Source: Bradyrhizobium sp. NP1
GTDB lineage: Bacteria; Pseudomonadota; Alphaproteobacteria; Rhizobiales; Xanthobacteraceae
Length of the DNA: 64,000 nucleotides
Reading direction: 5' to 3'
NCBI RefSeq assembly: GCF_030378205.1
Contig: NZ_CP127385.1
Coordinates: 2,458,001-2,522,000 of the forward strand
The notes under the pieces are model-generated. The model was not told where the DNA came from and made no database searches. It was given only the letters and a program-made list of their open reading frames with translations. Below, one piece after another: positions 26,945-35,809 of the stretch. A program made the position numbers and the translations under genes. Positions within the stretch are counted from its first letter, which is position 1. Each line of letters starts with the position of its first letter.

Positions 26945-27790
26945 ATGGGTCTGCAAGAAGCAAGAATAGAATCCCTGCCTTTCGTCGTTGCCGAACTGAA
27001 CTATCTCGCGCCGATCGCAGGCAAGCCGCGAACCTACGCCTATGATCCGCCGCCCGGCGAGCCGAAATCGACGGCGCTGCCCGAGCCGCACCAGGTCCCG
27101 ATCTTCGATGCGCGCTCGATCGCCGGGGATATCTCGCTCGACCGCGAGGGTTTTGCGCTGGTGCGCCACCCGACTGTGGTGCGGAATTTCTTCGACGACG
27201 ATGAGGTTCGCAAGGTCTACTACCCCCTTGCCGAGGCTTTCATCAAGGCGACGCTGAAAGCGGACCGCGTCTTCATCTTCGATCACACCGTGCGCAAGCG
27301 CGTCGAAGGCGCGGCCGATGTCCGTGGCGCCGGTCCGCGTCAGCCGGCAACGCGCGTCCATGTCGACCAGACCGCTCTTTCGGGCGCCAACCGGGTTCGC
27401 GAGCATCTGCCGCAGGAAGCGGACGAGTTGTTGAAGGGGCGCGTCCAGGTCATCAATCTGTGGCGGCCGATCAGGGGCCCGCTGCGCGACTCCCCGCTTG
27501 CGATGCTCGACGGACGCACGCTCGCCGATGGCGATCTCGTCGCATCCGACCTGATCTATCCCAACCGCAGCGGCGAGACCTACTCGGTGAAGTTCAATCC
27601 GAACCACCGCTGGTACTACGTCCCCGAGATGACGCCGGACGAAGCCATTCTGCTGAAGTGCTACGATTCGGCGACCGACGGCCGCACCCGGTTCGGGCCG
27701 CATACCGCTTTCGTCGATCCGACCACGCCGGCGGATGCACCGCCGCGCGAGAGCATCGAGCTGCGCACCCTGGTGTTCCACAAGCATTGA
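26945..27790 (+). CDS. CmcJ/NvfI-family oxidoreductase
   Basis: 281-aa protein of the CmcJ/NvfI (AsaB-type) family, known from cephamycin 7-alpha-methoxylation and fungal secondary metabolism; some members are 2-oxoglutarate/Fe(II)-like oxygenases. Seen here: an N-terminal strand with VVAELNYLAP, the central ATRVHVDQT with candidate metal/cofactor residues, QVINLWRPIRGP and the C-terminal FNPNHRWYYVPEMTPDEAILLKCYDS. GGGAG precedes ATG 26945. Upstream is a 180-base gap with no clear promoter; downstream is a hairpin, then hydantoinase genes. The substrate in this organism is unknown. Confidence 0.8.
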   Translation: MGLQEARIESLPFVVAELNYLAPIAGKPRTYAYDPPPGEPKSTALPEPHQVPIFDARSIAGDISLDREGFALVRHPTVVRNFFDDDEVRKVYYPLAEAFIKATLKADRVFIFDHTVRKRVEGAADVRGAGPRQPATRVHVDQTALSGANRVREHLPQEADELLKGRVQVINLWRPIRGPLRDSPLAMLDGRTLADGDLVASDLIYPNRSGETYSVKFNPNHRWYYVPEMTPDEAILLKCYDSATDGRTRFGPHTAFVDPTTPADAPPRESIELRTLVFHKH

Positions 27791-27800
27791 CGGAGATGGC

Positions 27801-27825
27801 GGCCCGCCGGGATGTCCGGCGGGCC
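27801..27825 (+). terminator. Intrinsic-type hairpin after the CmcJ-like gene
   Basis: A perfect 10-base stem (GGCCCGCCGG / CCGGCGGGCC) with a five-base loop, 10 bases after the stop. Only a weak T-containing tail (AGCTTTGC) follows, so termination efficiency is uncertain. It separates the oxidoreductase from the hydantoinase operon. Confidence 0.6.
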
Positions 27826-27876
27826 AGCTTTGCTGGCACCCTTGGAGCGGCCGCATCGATCAGCTACAAGGGGTGA

Positions 27877-29520
27877 ATGGCCCCGAAAGTCGATCCCATC
27901 ACGCGATCGGTCGTCCAATATCGCCTCTCTTCGATCGTGCAGGAGATGGGCGAAGCAATGCTTCGCACGTCCTATTCCCAGATCCTCAATTCCAGCCGCG
28001 ATTTTTCGCTGGCGATCTGCGACACCCGCGCGCGGCTGGTCGCGCAGGCCGACCACATCCCGGTCCATGTCGGCGCCTTGCCGTGGGCGACGCGGGCGGT
28101 GGAAGAGCGTTTTGGCGATGACATCAGCCCGGGCGACGTCATCCTGCTCAACGACCCCTATCGGGGCGGCAGCCACCTGCCTGATCTGACCGCTTTCGTG
28201 CCGATCTTCGCGTCTGGCAAGCGCCTGCTCTGGACCATCGTGCGCGCCCATCAGAGCGACATCGGCGGCGCCACCCATGGCGGCTACAACCCGTCCGCCA
28301 CGGAGATCTGGCAGGAGGGCATCCGCGTTCCGCCGATCAAGCTTTGTGAGGCAGGACGCCGTCGCGACGACCTGCTCGATCTGCTTGCGCTCAACGTGCG
28401 CAACGAGCGGGAATTCCGCGGCGACCTCGCCGCGATGGTCGGCGCGGCGCATCTCGGCGAACGCCGCCTGTCGCGCCTGTTCGCCGAGTTCGGCGAGCCG
28501 ATGGTCGACGCCGCGATGGAAGCGATCCTCGACGCCACCGAGCAACAGACGCGCGCGGTGGTCTCGACCTGGAAGGATGGCGTGTTTTACGGCGAGGCGT
28601 TTCTCGACGACGACGGCCACGGCCGCAGCGACATCAGGATCGCGGCGAAAGTGACGAAGAGGGGCAGCGACGTCGAAGTCGATCTGTCCGACTCCGATCC
28701 GCAGTCGACCAGTTTCGTCAATTCATCGCACGCCAACATGCAGGCCGCCGTCGCCATGGCCTTTGCCTATCTGATCGACGCCGACATCCCCAAAAACAGC
28801 GGCGCGCTGCGCCCGCTCAAGGTGATCGCAAAGCAGGGCACGGTGGTGTGGGCCGATCCGGGCCGGCCGGTAACGCTCTGCACCAGCCATCCCTCCAACG
28901 AGATCGTGGAGGCGATCGTCAAGGCGCTGTCCGCGTCCTGCCCGGAGCGCGCGATGGCGGGCTGGAGCCGTCGCTTCCGCATCGCGATCCAGGGCGAGGA
29001 CCCGCGCTCGGGACGGAATTTCATCTGGCACATGTTCCAGGCGCGGCCTGGCGGCGGCGCCTCGTCGGGCGGCGACGGCTGGTCGTCGATCGGCGAATGG
29101 CACACGGTCGGCGGCATCAAGTTCGGCAGCATCGAGGTCGCGGAAGTGCGCTTTCCGCTCTATTTCCGTCATCACGAATTCCGCGCCGGCTCCGGCGGCG
29201 ACGGAAAGCATCGCGGCGGGCTCGGCGTCGCGCTCGACCTCGTGCTGGAGACGGAAAAGATTGCGCGCGGCAACACCGCTGGCGACGGCGCGCGCCATGG
29301 GCCGTGCGGCCTCCTGGGTGGCGAGGATGGCGAGCCGCACCGCTACCGCCTGTTGTCGGAGGGACGCGCGCCCCGGCTGTTGCAGACCAAGGAGACCGGC
29401 ATCGAGATCCGCCCCGGCGATTGCCTGGAGGTCCGCTCGTCCGGTGGCGGCGGCTGGGGGCCGCCGGAGCAGCGATCGGACGCGGCGCGCCGGCGCGACG
29501 CCGAGCAGGGGCTGACGTGA
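27877..29520 (+). CDS. Hydantoinase B / oxoprolinase family subunit
   Basis: 547-aa HyuB-type subunit of ATP-dependent hydantoinase/oxoprolinase/acetone-carboxylase-like enzymes. Conserved stretches are QILNSSRDFSLAICD, VLHNDPY-type LLNDPYRGGSHLPDLT, IVRAHQSDIGG, and a C-terminal glycine-rich RSSGGGGWG typical of the family. ATG 27877 follows AAGGGG. The stop overlaps the start of the HyuA partner. Together they hydrolyse an amide or lactam-type ring such as a hydantoin, oxoproline or related compound. The exact ring is not predictable. Confidence 0.9.
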   Translation: MAPKVDPITRSVVQYRLSSIVQEMGEAMLRTSYSQILNSSRDFSLAICDTRARLVAQADHIPVHVGALPWATRAVEERFGDDISPGDVILLNDPYRGGSHLPDLTAFVPIFASGKRLLWTIVRAHQSDIGGATHGGYNPSATEIWQEGIRVPPIKLCEAGRRRDDLLDLLALNVRNEREFRGDLAAMVGAAHLGERRLSRLFAEFGEPMVDAAMEAILDATEQQTRAVVSTWKDGVFYGEAFLDDDGHGRSDIRIAAKVTKRGSDVEVDLSDSDPQSTSFVNSSHANMQAAVAMAFAYLIDADIPKNSGALRPLKVIAKQGTVVWADPGRPVTLCTSHPSNEIVEAIVKALSASCPERAMAGWSRRFRIAIQGEDPRSGRNFIWHMFQARPGGGASSGGDGWSSIGEWHTVGGIKFGSIEVAEVRFPLYFRHHEFRAGSGGDGKHRGGLGVALDLVLETEKIARGNTAGDGARHGPCGLLGGEDGEPHRYRLLSEGRAPRLLQTKETGIEIRPGDCLEVRSSGGGGWGPPEQRSDAARRRDAEQGLT

Positions 29521-31562
29521 CATTCACGATCGGGGTCGATGTCGGTGGCACCTTTACCGACCTTGTCGCGAGCGACGAGGCGGGCCGCACCGTGTTCGCG
29601 AAATCGCCGTCGACGCCACAGGACCAGTCGATCGGCGTGATGGCCGGACTGGAGGAGCTGGCGCGGCGATTGAATCTCTCTCGTGGCGAACTGCTCGCCG
29701 CGACCACGCGCCTCGTTCATGGCACGACGGTTGCCACCAATGCGCTCTTGGAACGCAAGGGCGCCAAGGTCGCGCTGCTCACAACGGAGGGCCATCGCGA
29801 TGTCGTCGAGATGCGCGAGGGCCTCAAGCCGAACCGCTATGATCTGCGCTCGCCGCCGCCGGAGCCGCTGGTGCCGCGCGAGCGCCGCATCGGCATCCGC
29901 GAAAGGCTCAAACCCGACGGCGAGGCGAGGATCGCGCTCGACGCGAAATCGCTGGAGGCCGGGATCGGCGCGGTCAAACAATCCGGTGCCAATTCAGTCG
30001 CGGTCTGCTTCCTGCATTCCTACCTCAATCCCGTCCATGAGCTTGAGGTGGTCGAGAGGCTGCTCGCGGCGCTGCCCGATGTCAGCATCTCGCCCTCCAG
30101 CGACGTGCTGCCGCAGATCAAGGAGTATGAGCGCGTCTCGACCACGATCGTGAACGCCTATGTCGCGCCGGTCGTGCGCCGCTATCTGACCCGCCTCGAA
30201 CAGCGGCTTGGCGAAGCCGGATTTGCGGGCAGCCTGTTCATCGTGCTGTCGCATGGCGGCATGGCGCCGGTCGGGGAGGCAGCAAGGCTCGCTGCCGGCA
30301 CGGTGCTGTCGGGCCCGGCCGGCGGCGTGTCCGGCAGCCGGCGCTGCGCCGATCTCACAGGGCTTGCCGACCTCGTGCCGTTCGACATGGGGGGCACGTC
30401 GACCGATATCTCGCTGATTGCAGGCGGGCAGGCCTCGCTCTCGGCCGATGGCATGCTCGCCGGCCAGCGCATCGCGCTGCGCAGCCTCGACATCGCGAGC
30501 ATCGCCGCCGGCGGCGGCTCGATCGCGAGCGTCGATGCGAGCGGAACGCTGCATGTCGGCCCGGAGAGCGCGGGCTCGGTGCCGGGCCCGGCCTGCTACG
30601 GCAATGGCGGTATGGCCGCAACCGTCACCGACGCCAATGTCGTGCTCGGCTATCTCGACGCGGCGGCTTTCATGGGCGGCAAGCGTCCGCTCGACCGCGC
30701 CGCGTCGGAGGTGGCGGTCGAGCGCATCGCCAACGCGCTCGGCCTTTCGCGCGTGGAAGCCGCCGCCGGCATCTACCGCATCATCAACCTCAAGATGGCC
30801 GACGGCATCCGCCTGATGACGCTGCGCCGCGGCGTCGATCCCAGGCGTTTTGCGCTATTGAGTTTCGGCGGGGCGGCGGGCCTGCATGCGGTCGAGGTCG
30901 CGCGCGAACTCGAGATCAAGCGCATCATCGTGCCGACGGTCGCCTCGGTGCTGTCGGCCTGGGGCATGCTGACGAGCGATCTGCGCTACGAGGTGAGCCG
31001 CACGCATTACGGGGCGGGATCACGCATTTCCGCCGTGGAGGTGCGAAACCTGTTCGGCGAGCTCGAGGGTCAGGCGTCGAACCGGCTTCGCGCCTGGTTC
31101 GATGGTCCGATTTCGATCGAGCGCTCGGCCGAGATGCGCTATGGCGAGCAGGTGTTCGAGATCGACGTGCCGCTTGATGGGCTCGATTGGGCGTCCGGCG
31201 ATCTGATCGATCGCATCGAGGAGCGGTTCCACCGCCGTCATGAGGAGCTCTATACCTATGCCTCGCCCGGCCAGGAGGTCGTGTTCGTCAATGCGCGCGT
31301 TGCGGCAGTCGGCGCGGTGTCATCAAGTGGACCCAAGGCGGAGCCCGTGCGATCAAGCGAGCCTTGCCGGCCGTTCGCTACGCGGCAGGCGTTCTTCGGC
31401 GCATGGCGTGAGGTTCCCGTCTATGCGTTCGATGCGCTCAAGCCGGGTCAGTCCCTCGCGGGGCCCGCGATCATCGAGGCGGAGACCACGACGGTCCTGA
31501 TCGATGACGGCGACCGCGTCACGGTCAATGGGCTCGGCTGGCTCGACATAACGCTGCGCTAG
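29517..31562 (+). CDS. Hydantoinase A / oxoprolinase family subunit
   Basis: 681-aa HyuA-type ATP-binding subunit. The actin-like ATPase phosphate loop IGVDVGGTFTDL is at residues 5-16, and a second set VPFDMGGTSTDISLI lies near residue 290. Start GTG 29517 overlaps the HyuB stop (GTGA); the frame is open from 28848 but homology begins exactly at this GTG. Pairs with HyuB. RidA, converging downstream, could clear reactive imine by-products, which is inference. Confidence 0.92.
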   Translation: MTFTIGVDVGGTFTDLVASDEAGRTVFAKSPSTPQDQSIGVMAGLEELARRLNLSRGELLAATTRLVHGTTVATNALLERKGAKVALLTTEGHRDVVEMREGLKPNRYDLRSPPPEPLVPRERRIGIRERLKPDGEARIALDAKSLEAGIGAVKQSGANSVAVCFLHSYLNPVHELEVVERLLAALPDVSISPSSDVLPQIKEYERVSTTIVNAYVAPVVRRYLTRLEQRLGEAGFAGSLFIVLSHGGMAPVGEAARLAAGTVLSGPAGGVSGSRRCADLTGLADLVPFDMGGTSTDISLIAGGQASLSADGMLAGQRIALRSLDIASIAAGGGSIASVDASGTLHVGPESAGSVPGPACYGNGGMAATVTDANVVLGYLDAAAFMGGKRPLDRAASEVAVERIANALGLSRVEAAAGIYRIINLKMADGIRLMTLRRGVDPRRFALLSFGGAAGLHAVEVARELEIKRIIVPTVASVLSAWGMLTSDLRYEVSRTHYGAGSRISAVEVRNLFGELEGQASNRLRAWFDGPISIERSAEMRYGEQVFEIDVPLDGLDWASGDLIDRIEERFHRRHEELYTYASPGQEVVFVNARVAAVGAVSSSGPKAEPVRSSEPCRPFATRQAFFGAWREVPVYAFDALKPGQSLAGPAIIEAETTTVLIDDGDRVTVNGLGWLDITLR

Positions 31563-31592
31563 GATCGCCGCCAGCCCCGAGACGCCGTCGTC

Positions 31593-32048
31593 TTATTTGA
31601 GCGGGTGGGATCGCTTGCTGAGAACGGCATCGGCCTCGATCTCGATCATGCCGGCGTCGCGCACCAGGCTCGTGATCTGGACCAGGGTGCTCGCCGGATA
31701 TTTGTCCTTGGTGAAATAGCGCGCTCTCACTTCATGGATGTCATGCAGCGATTTTTCATCGAGCTTGGTGGTGAAGACCCTGACGCGGACGATGTCATCG
31801 AAAGTCGCGCCTTCATGGTCCAGCACCTTCTTGATGTTCTTGAGGACCTGCTCGGTCTGCTCGGCCATGGTGGTGCCGACGAGCCTGTGGTTCTCGTCGA
31901 TAGGCGTTTTCCCTGAAATGAACAACAGCGTGCAGTCACTCAAATCGATTCGGACAGCGTCGGAAAACACCGCGGCCGTGCCATCCTTGCTCAGCGCCGA
32001 CATTCCCCGCGATGCGTCCGCCGTAAGATTGATGCGTGATACCTGCAT
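31593..32048 (-). CDS. RidA/YjgF-family protein
   Basis: 151 residues of the RidA superfamily, which hydrolyse enamines/imines or act in specialised catabolic routes. The family core LLFISGKTPIDENHRLVG, TEQVLKNIKKVLDHEGATFDDIVRV and ARYFTKDKYPASTLVQI is present. The usual catalytic Arg of canonical RidA (in the R-x-A/S-x-V region) is not found: the matching segment reads YPASTLVQI, so it belongs to a non-archetypal subgroup. ATG 32048 (after GAGAAG) is preferred over 32096. It is convergent with HyuA. Confidence 0.88.
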   Translation of the reverse strand: MQVSRINLTADASRGMSALSKDGTAAVFSDAVRIDLSDCTLLFISGKTPIDENHRLVGTTMAEQTEQVLKNIKKVLDHEGATFDDIVRVRVFTTKLDEKSLHDIHEVRARYFTKDKYPASTLVQITSLVRDAGMIEIEADAVLSKRSHPLK

Positions 32049-32234
32049 TTTTGCTTCTCTTCCCTTCGTGATTGCTGATCGGATCGAAACCAGCATATCT
32101 CAAACGCAGCCGGCGGGCAGGCTGGTTGGAGTCGCTAGCGGCGCAGGCGGTTCGGACGCGCCTCGCTGGCCGAATTCGACGGGATTCGCCGAGCGATGTG
32201 GCCGCTTGGGCAACGAATCCGCAAAGTTGACATG

Positions 32235-32310
32235 CTAGTGTCCCGCTCCCGACGCTTGTATCCCTTTGCAGCAGGTACATTTTCAAGCGTCGGGAGCAAA
32301 GGGACACTAG
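32235..32310. repeat. Palindromic repeat with CTAGTGT ends, copy 1
   Basis: Left arm 32235-32258 begins CTAGTGTCCC and continues through GCTCCCGACGCTTG. The right arm 32284-32310 is its reverse complement with three extra bases. The loop is about 25 bases. It has a MITE- or REP-like architecture, imperfect and noncoding. It shares its terminal heptamer with the adjacent palindrome. Confidence 0.75.
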
Positions 32311-32322
32311 CAACTCATTGAT

Positions 32323-32401
32323 CTAGTGTGGCTTCGGTTCAGAAGTCCGCATGACGAATGCGTGGCGCCAAATGATGCGGACTTCTGAACCGCCACACTA
32401 G
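32323..32401. repeat. Palindromic repeat with CTAGTGT ends, copy 2
   Basis: Arms of about 27-30 bases starting CTAGTGTGGC and including GGTTCAGAAGTCCGCAT, inverted around a 22-base centre; the left arm has two extra bases. It lies 12 bases after the previous palindrome with the same CTAGTGT terminus but a different stem, so the two are related by ends rather than body. A third terminus (AGCCACACTAG) occurs at 32884-32894. Confidence 0.75.
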
Positions 32402-32510
32402 TGTCAAGGCGATGGGCCAAAGTCGGATATGCCGCGGTGCCTCCCGCCGCCGTTGCGCGAGGGGTCCTATCAGATGCGGGGCCCGGTGGAAGCGCCGAAT
32501 TGGAAGACCC

Positions 32511-32894
32511 ATGAAAAGCCTTCTTGTCACGCTACTTGCGACGCTTGTGTCGATGACAACCGCGTCTGCGCAAACGGCAGCCAGGACCGGCGCGGACGAG
32601 GCCGCTTCGGCATTTGACTCCGATCCGATCATCGAGATCACGACGACGTTCCGGGCTCGCATTGACGGACTGGCGGATCCGCGCGAGGTGCCAAGCCCGA
32701 CGGCCCAGGACGCCGCGCGTCGGACGCTCTACAACATGGCGGCGAACGAATGCACCGTATTGTCCGAATTCTGGAAGGCCGAATGCCGGCTGAGTTCGTT
32801 TTTTGTGGCCATCGGGAGATCCGACCCGGAGCCACCGCAGTTTCCATCGATGTTCGGTACGGCGGTTTATGAACTCCGGCCAAAGCCACACTAG
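32511..32894 (+). CDS. Small secreted hypothetical protein
   Basis: 127 residues with a clear Sec signal (KSLLVTLLATLVSMTTASA-QT). The mature part is about 106 aa with two Cys (NECTVLS and EAECRLSS region) that could form a disulfide. No family is recognised. ATG 32511 follows GGAAG. The last codons and TAG stop fall inside an AGCCACACTAG sequence equal to the end of the upstream palindromic repeat, so the 3' end of the gene may have been supplied by the repeat. Confidence 0.65.
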   Translation: MKSLLVTLLATLVSMTTASAQTAARTGADEAASAFDSDPIIEITTTFRARIDGLADPREVPSPTAQDAARRTLYNMAANECTVLSEFWKAECRLSSFFVAIGRSDPEPPQFPSMFGTAVYELRPKPH

Positions 32895-33211
32895 ACGCGT
32901 CGTCCGCTGCTGCTTTCCACCCCCGGTTGACCGTCGCGCCGAGCCACCGTGACCACGTCGAAATATGGCCGTTGCTCGGGATCGTCTTTTTGACAAGAAG
33001 ATGACCTGGCACGGCATCCGTGTGCCGGAGGGGGCATCGCACGATACGGCTGCCGCCTCCGAAGCATTTTTTTGAACGCATATGATCTCAATTTCTTCAC
33101 CAAGACTTTCGATTTGGGACATGAACATTTTTTAATGAAGCCGAACACGCGCTGTTTTGAGGCGCGGGCGGATTGTCACCTCGGCGTCGCAATGCGAGTG
33201 GAGGACGAGAC
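32895..33211. other. Intergenic region before the GT39 gene
   Basis: 317 bases. A lower-GC patch at about 33062-33140 (with runs such as CATTTTTTTG) is unlike the surroundings and probably holds the promoter of the glycosyltransferase gene. I see no supported gene. Confidence 0.4.
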
Positions 33212-34897
33212 TTGTCTTGCCCTATCGCAAGCGATGGATTTGTCGCGCCCCTGGTGGCTGCGCGCCCGCGAGTCTCCTTTGGGCGCTGGCGGCAGCCAAT
33301 TCTGACCTGGATGGACGGCGTCGAAGCGGGTTGGGCTGTTCCGCTGCTGGTGCTTGGTTTCGTCGCGGTCTGGCAGGGCTTCCTGTCTATCGCTTATTTT
33401 GGCGGTGACCTGCATCCCGACGTGCTCGAAACATGGACACTCGGGCGCAGCCTCGAATGGGGCTACGCCAAGCATCCGCCCCTGATGGGGTGGGTAGCGC
33501 GAGCCTGGACATCGATCTTTCCGCTCAGCAATTGGTCGTTTCAGTTGATGGCATTGACCAATTCGGCGATCGCGCTGTGGATCGTCGATCTGATTTCGCG
33601 TTGCTTCGTAAGGGGCGACAAGAGGCTGGTCGTGCTGTTGCTTCTCATGCTGCTGCCGACCTATCAGTTTCACGCCCAGCGCTTCAATGCCAACGCTGTA
33701 CTGCTGGCGACCTGGCCGCTTGCGACCTATTGCTTTCTCAAGTCGTTTGAAACCCGCCGGCTCGGTTGGGCGGTCGCGGCGGGCGTAGCAGGCGCGCTTG
33801 CGATGCTTGGCAAGTATTATTCGGTGTTTCTGATTATCAGCTTTGCTTTCGCCGCGATCTGTCATCCGCAACGCCGCGCCTATTTTGGTTCGTGCGTCCC
33901 CTGGATCTCGGTGATTGTGGGCCTGGCGTCGCTCGGACCACACCTGTACTGGCTTGTAACGACCGGCGCTAAACCGTGCGTTTATGCGCTCGCGACGCAT
34001 GCGGGCAAGGCCTTTGGCCCGTCGGTGCTGGCAGCGCTTCTCTTCATTCCGGGTGCTGCGATGGTCCTCGTGCTACCTGCGGTGGCATGGATTCTGATCG
34101 CGGGAGAACGGCTCAAGAGGTTTTCCCGGGACTTCCGGGCGCTGAACTCCGGGCTATGGCTGCTGTTTCTCGTCAGCGTCGGGACAATGATCTTCCCCGC
34201 GATCACCGCGGTCGCGCTCGGGACCGACATGGAGCCGATCTGGGCTCTGCAAGGCAGTTTCATGATCGCGATTTTGATTGTCTGCGGCGCCAGCTATTCG
34301 ATCGAGCGCTTCCACACCGTCAACCTCGCCGTCGCGGTCATCGCCATCGGGGTTCTGGCCGCCGTGGTGGCGGCACCTGTTCATGCGCTCTATCGAAATT
34401 CCCATCCGCTGCACGAAGGCCGCAATTTTTATCGGATGGCGGCCGAGGAACTGACACGGCTCTGGCGCGCGCAATCCGATGCCGCGCTACCGGCTGTCGT
34501 CGGCGACGACGATCTGGCCCTGGCGCTCGCCTTCTACAGTCCGGATCATCCTTTCTATGAGCAGCACCTCGTCAATCCGGGGATACGGGGACCAGCGAGC
34601 AGCGATGTCCTCGAACGAGGATGGGCCGCGCTGTGCTTTGGCGAAGATGCGGGCTGCATTGCCGCAATGGAGCAGATCGCGGCGCGCACGTCGCGGTTTG
34701 TCAGGTCGGAATTTGTCGTCCGCTCGATGTTGTTGGGCCAGCCCGGTGCCAGCCAGCGCTTCACGGCGATCATCGTGCCGCCTTCGGCAGAGCCGACCGA
34801 TGGCGCCGCCCCAGCCTCCGTGCCGTCGGGGACCCGGGATCTGACCGCTCCAAGTCGGCTGGCTGCCGGTGCCGGCTCAACAGGTGCGCCGGAGTGA
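33212..34897 (+). CDS. GT39-family integral membrane glycosyltransferase
   Basis: About 561-aa multi-spanning protein of the PMT/ArnT-like (GT-C fold) family, using polyprenyl-phosphate sugars at the periplasmic face. Family cues: acidic first loop GGDLHPDVLETWTLGRS, then YAKHPPLMGWVARAW, NANAVLLATWPLATYCF and about ten hydrophobic segments. There is no ATG at the domain start; a TTG at 33212 with GGAGG seven bases upstream is the best start. A TTG at 33173 and an ATG at 33311 are alternatives. Acceptor and sugar unknown; lipid A, glycan or protein are all possible. Confidence 0.8.
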   Translation: MSCPIASDGFVAPLVAARPRVSFGRWRQPILTWMDGVEAGWAVPLLVLGFVAVWQGFLSIAYFGGDLHPDVLETWTLGRSLEWGYAKHPPLMGWVARAWTSIFPLSNWSFQLMALTNSAIALWIVDLISRCFVRGDKRLVVLLLLMLLPTYQFHAQRFNANAVLLATWPLATYCFLKSFETRRLGWAVAAGVAGALAMLGKYYSVFLIISFAFAAICHPQRRAYFGSCVPWISVIVGLASLGPHLYWLVTTGAKPCVYALATHAGKAFGPSVLAALLFIPGAAMVLVLPAVAWILIAGERLKRFSRDFRALNSGLWLLFLVSVGTMIFPAITAVALGTDMEPIWALQGSFMIAILIVCGASYSIERFHTVNLAVAVIAIGVLAAVVAAPVHALYRNSHPLHEGRNFYRMAAEELTRLWRAQSDAALPAVVGDDDLALALAFYSPDHPFYEQHLVNPGIRGPASSDVLERGWAALCFGEDAGCIAAMEQIAARTSRFVRSEFVVRSMLLGQPGASQRFTAIIVPPSAEPTDGAAPASVPSGTRDLTAPSRLAAGAGSTGAPE

Positions 34898-35012
34898 GGC
34901 CGAGACAATCTGATATGCGACGACGCGGCTCTGTCATGCCTGGGTTTGGTAGCGCGATAGCGTGACCGGGCGTATAACCCGGTAGCTTCTTCTCCCACTT
35001 GAAGAGGCTGAA

Positions 35013-35312
35013 ATGAATGACTTGCATGCGTGGCTCGCGCAGCAGCCCCACGGTCTGCACACCTTCCGGATCTTCCAGCAAAAGCTCGAGACGCTAGGCA
35101 GGAGCGAGCCTGAACAGCTGGCTCTATGCCAGCTGCTCAAGAATATGGTCGGCAGCTATATCGAAGCGTTCGATGAAGAGCCGTTGCCGGTCGCGGTCGC
35201 CGACCGTGCCCATCATCGCCTGGTTGAGTTGCTGGCAAGCCTGAATGTTGAAGCCAATGCGGAACGCCGTCTGGCGGACCTCAATCATGTCGCAGTGTGC
35301 CGGCTGTGGTAG
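35013..35312 (+). CDS. Small hypothetical protein
   Basis: 99 residues, cytosolic-looking and helical (ARLDHLAW-type start MNDLHAWLAQQPHGLHTFRI; later VADRAHHRLVELLASL). A good ribosome site GAAGAGG precedes ATG 35013. No family is recognised. A short GC-rich hairpin (GCCGCG / CGCGGC, 35316-35333) follows the stop and may end transcription. Confidence 0.6.
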   Translation: MNDLHAWLAQQPHGLHTFRIFQQKLETLGRSEPEQLALCQLLKNMVGSYIEAFDEEPLPVAVADRAHHRLVELLASLNVEANAERRLADLNHVAVCRLW

Positions 35313-35413
35313 GCGGCCGCGTCCGACCGCGGCGCTACTGAGACGCAGCTTTCGCAAAGCTTCGGAGCTTGCGCGCGTGCAGGCGCGCCTTGATCGCTCC
35401 CCGCCACGATCGT

Positions 35414-35656
35414 TCATTGCGAGTGCATGACACTGCGCGGGTCCGTGGCGCGATTGGCGGCGACGTAGTCGATCTCGCCGCGCGTCGTGCCGATGTCCTG
35501 CAGCTCCCGTTCGCTCAGGTCACACAGACGCGCCCGCAACGTCCGGCGCTCGTACCGTTCCAGAAGTCCATCCCACCAACGTCGCAACCAGCCGAGGGTG
35601 GGTTGCGTCGCCACGATGGCCTGCGTCGATCTGACCAGGACGTAGATCGTATCCAT
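35414..35656 (-). CDS. DUF1127-family small protein
   Basis: 80 residues ending in the DUF1127 motif RARLCDLSERELQDIGTT followed by RGEIDYVA. Such proteins are abundant in alphaproteobacteria; some studied members act in RNA metabolism or nutrient and stress responses. GGAG precedes ATG 35656. It is divergent from the winged-helix/TPR regulator across 153 bases. Confidence 0.85.
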   Translation of the reverse strand: MDTIYVLVRSTQAIVATQPTLGWLRRWWDGLLERYERRTLRARLCDLSERELQDIGTTRGEIDYVAANRATDPRSVMHSQ

Positions 35657-35730
35657 CGGAGAATCTCCGGGTAACGCTTTCCACCCGATCTGAGAGTACG
35701 AAACCCGGGAAATCGCGCTTAACGAGCGGC

Positions 35731-35756
35731 TTACATTTTCCTTACGTGTGGCTTAC
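35731..35756. promoter_or_regulatory. Three TTAC repeats at 11-base spacing
   Basis: TTAC occurs at 35731, 35742 and 35753, exactly 11 bases apart and thus on one helix face, with a related TTAA at 35719. OmpR-type winged-helix proteins bind such phased direct repeats. The site lies just before the winged-helix/TPR gene start, consistent with autoregulation and possible control of the divergent DUF1127 gene. The binding claim is inference. Confidence 0.4.
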
Positions 35757-35809
35757 CTTTAAGTCCGCTTGTTCTGGGCGCGCACCGGCGGGTCCGAGGA
35801 TTTGGCAAA

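Larger units (their letters stand above)
32049..32510. other. Repeat-bearing intergenic region
   Basis: 462 bases without a supported gene, containing two palindromic repeats listed separately. The rest shows no recognisable feature. Confidence 0.6.

Noticed and set aside
28848..29516. Long upstream extension of HyuA
   Set aside because: Out-of-frame reading of HyuB. The GTG at 29517 starts exactly at the conserved GVDVGGTFTD region.
32895..33211. Short minus-strand frames upstream of the GT39 gene
   Set aside because: Overlap each other, lack ribosome sites and run through the secreted-protein gene; the AT-rich patch is better explained as a promoter.
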